Below, piece after piece: positions 6,433 through 7,235 of a DNA stretch of 7,235 bases. Every line of letters starts with the position of its first letter. Position 1 is the first letter of the stretch. Made by a program: the position numbers and the translations under genes. This stretch comes from Salinisphaera sp. UBA1666 (lineage in GTDB: Bacteria; Pseudomonadota; Gammaproteobacteria; Nevskiales; Salinisphaeraceae). The stretch spans positions 1-7,235 of the forward strand of contig DCKU01000189.1 of assembly GCA_002320455.1 (NCBI GenBank), in the 5' to 3' direction. Under the pieces are notes generated by a model. That model saw only the letters and a program-made list of their open reading frames with translations. It was not told the origin of the DNA and made no database searches.

Positions 6433-7224
6433 ATGTTCGCGTTTCCCATTGCCGGTTTTGTCGTCGGTGCCGCAGTCGGCATGACCGGCGTGGGCGGCGG
6501 CTCGCTCATGACGCCGTTGTTGATTTTGTTGTTCGGCTTCGCGCCGTCGGCCGCCGTCGGTACCGACTTGTTGTATGCCGCCGGCACCAAGGCTTTTGGC
6601 ACCTGGCTACATGGCCGTCAGCAAACCGTGGATTGGCGGGTCGTCGGCCTGATGGCCAGCGGTAGCCTGCCGGCGGCGCTCATCACGATTGCGGTGCTGC
6701 ACCATATCGGTATGACGCCGGCGGTCCAGCACGTCATGGTCCTGGTGTTGGCCGGCGCGATGATCGTCACCGGCGTGTTGACCTTCGTACGCGGCCAGCT
6801 GGTGGCGTGGCTGAAGAATCGCGCTATTTTCCAGAATGGCCGGGGCGATCGGCTGCTGGGGTACCGGCCGGCGATTACGGTGGTAGGCGGCGTGCTGTTG
6901 GGCGTACTCGTGACACTGTCCTCGGTGGGCGCAGGCGTGTTGGGTACGACCTTATTGCTGGTGCTCTATCCCAACACGCGCGCCGTGCGTATCGTCGGCA
7001 CGGATATTGCTCACGCCGTGCCGCTGACGCTTGTCGCCGGTCTGGGTCATCTGGCACTGGGCACCACGGATCTGGGTGTTCTGGCGCTTCTCCTGGTGGG
7101 TTCTTTGCCGGGTATTTACGTGGGTACGCGTATCGGCCGACGGCTGCCGGACCGGGCGCTGCGGCCAATCATCGCGGTGTTTCTCGTGTTGATCGCTGTC
7201 AGTATGATCGTCAGGGCCTGTTGA
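6433..7224 (+). CDS. TauE/SafE (TSUP) family membrane transporter, probable sulfur-anion transporter
   Basis: Inner-membrane protein of 263 residues, the usual size for the TSUP (formerly DUF81) family, which moves sulfite, sulfate, thiosulfate, sulfoacetate or related compounds. The sequence is almost wholly hydrophobic with about eight membrane segments. It shows the family's internal duplication: GMTGVGGGSLMTPLL (16-30) is echoed by SSVGAGVLGTTLL (163-175), and GTDLLYA (43-49) by GTDIAHA (189-195). The halves are joined by a basic cytoplasmic-looking loop (about 120-145). The ATG at 6433 has a well-placed AAGGA. Divergent arrangement with cysB suggests a sulfur substrate and CysB control; whether it imports or exports, and the exact anion, cannot be read from sequence. 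The last three codons and the stop lie inside the right-hand copy of the 23-bp repeat found at both ends of the window. The gene is complete. Confidence 0.88.
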   Translation: MFAFPIAGFVVGAAVGMTGVGGGSLMTPLLILLFGFAPSAAVGTDLLYAAGTKAFGTWLHGRQQTVDWRVVGLMASGSLPAALITIAVLHHIGMTPAVQHVMVLVLAGAMIVTGVLTFVRGQLVAWLKNRAIFQNGRGDRLLGYRPAITVVGGVLLGVLVTLSSVGAGVLGTTLLLVLYPNTRAVRIVGTDIAHAVPLTLVAGLGHLALGTTDLGVLALLLVGSLPGIYVGTRIGRRLPDRALRPIIAVFLVLIAVSMIVRAC

Positions 7225-7235
7225 GGTTTCATACG
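7213..7235 (+). repeat. Right arm of a 23-bp inverted repeat at the window ends
   Basis: AGGGCC followed by the 17-mer TGTTGAGGTTTCATACG is the reverse complement of 23-45 with one mismatch. It supplies the final Arg-Ala-Cys codons and the TGA of the TSUP gene and reaches the last base of the window. Relative to transcription it has the same position and direction as the left arm has to the kinase. Confidence 0.75.

Noticed and set aside
6345..6665. 106-codon frame overlapping the TSUP start
   Set aside because: It begins in the promoter region, is Arg-rich, and overlaps in another frame a clear membrane protein with a good ribosome site.

Overview
The window is GC-rich and tightly packed. 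It carries four genes of a gammaproteobacterial type: a CysB that aligns without gaps to the E. coli protein through its effector-binding half, a bacterial seryl-tRNA synthetase, and a membrane hybrid histidine kinase of the Pseudomonas MxtR / Vibrio CrbS kind. The high GC suggests a pseudomonad, halomonad or Salinisphaera-like bacterium; the genus cannot be fixed from this stretch. All four genes look intact. There is no RNA gene, CRISPR array or complete mobile element.

Layout, left to right. (1) 44-3631, minus strand: a 1195-residue hybrid sensor kinase with an SSS transporter-like membrane part, PAS, HisKA, HATPase and a C-terminal receiver. (2) 3632-3775: a divergent promoter region serving the kinase (leftward) and serS (rightward). 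(3) 3776-5050, plus strand: serS. (4) 5051-5329: a gene-free gap holding two inverted REP-like palindromes with GTAG feet, plus a short 10-bp-period tandem motif. (5) 5330-6310, minus strand: cysB, GTG start. (6) 6311-6432: an AT-rich divergent regulatory region. (7) 6433-7224, plus strand: a TauE/SafE-type (TSUP) membrane transporter.

There are three functional themes. The kinase is probably a carbon-source (acetate-type) sensor whose response regulator is not in the window. SerS is housekeeping. The cysB/TSUP pair is divergent and looks like a sulfur module: CysB is the master activator of cysteine biosynthesis, and TSUP proteins carry sulfite, sulfate, thiosulfate or organosulfonates.

The most unusual structures are non-coding. 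A 23-bp inverted repeat (22/23 identical) lies at the two ends of the window, overlapping the stop codons of both outward-facing terminal genes. The REP-like pair shows compensatory stem changes. The kinase has its only strong Shine-Dalgarno sequence downstream of its only in-frame ATG, placed to serve an ATC codon. I found no convincing evidence of a wholly new multi-gene system.
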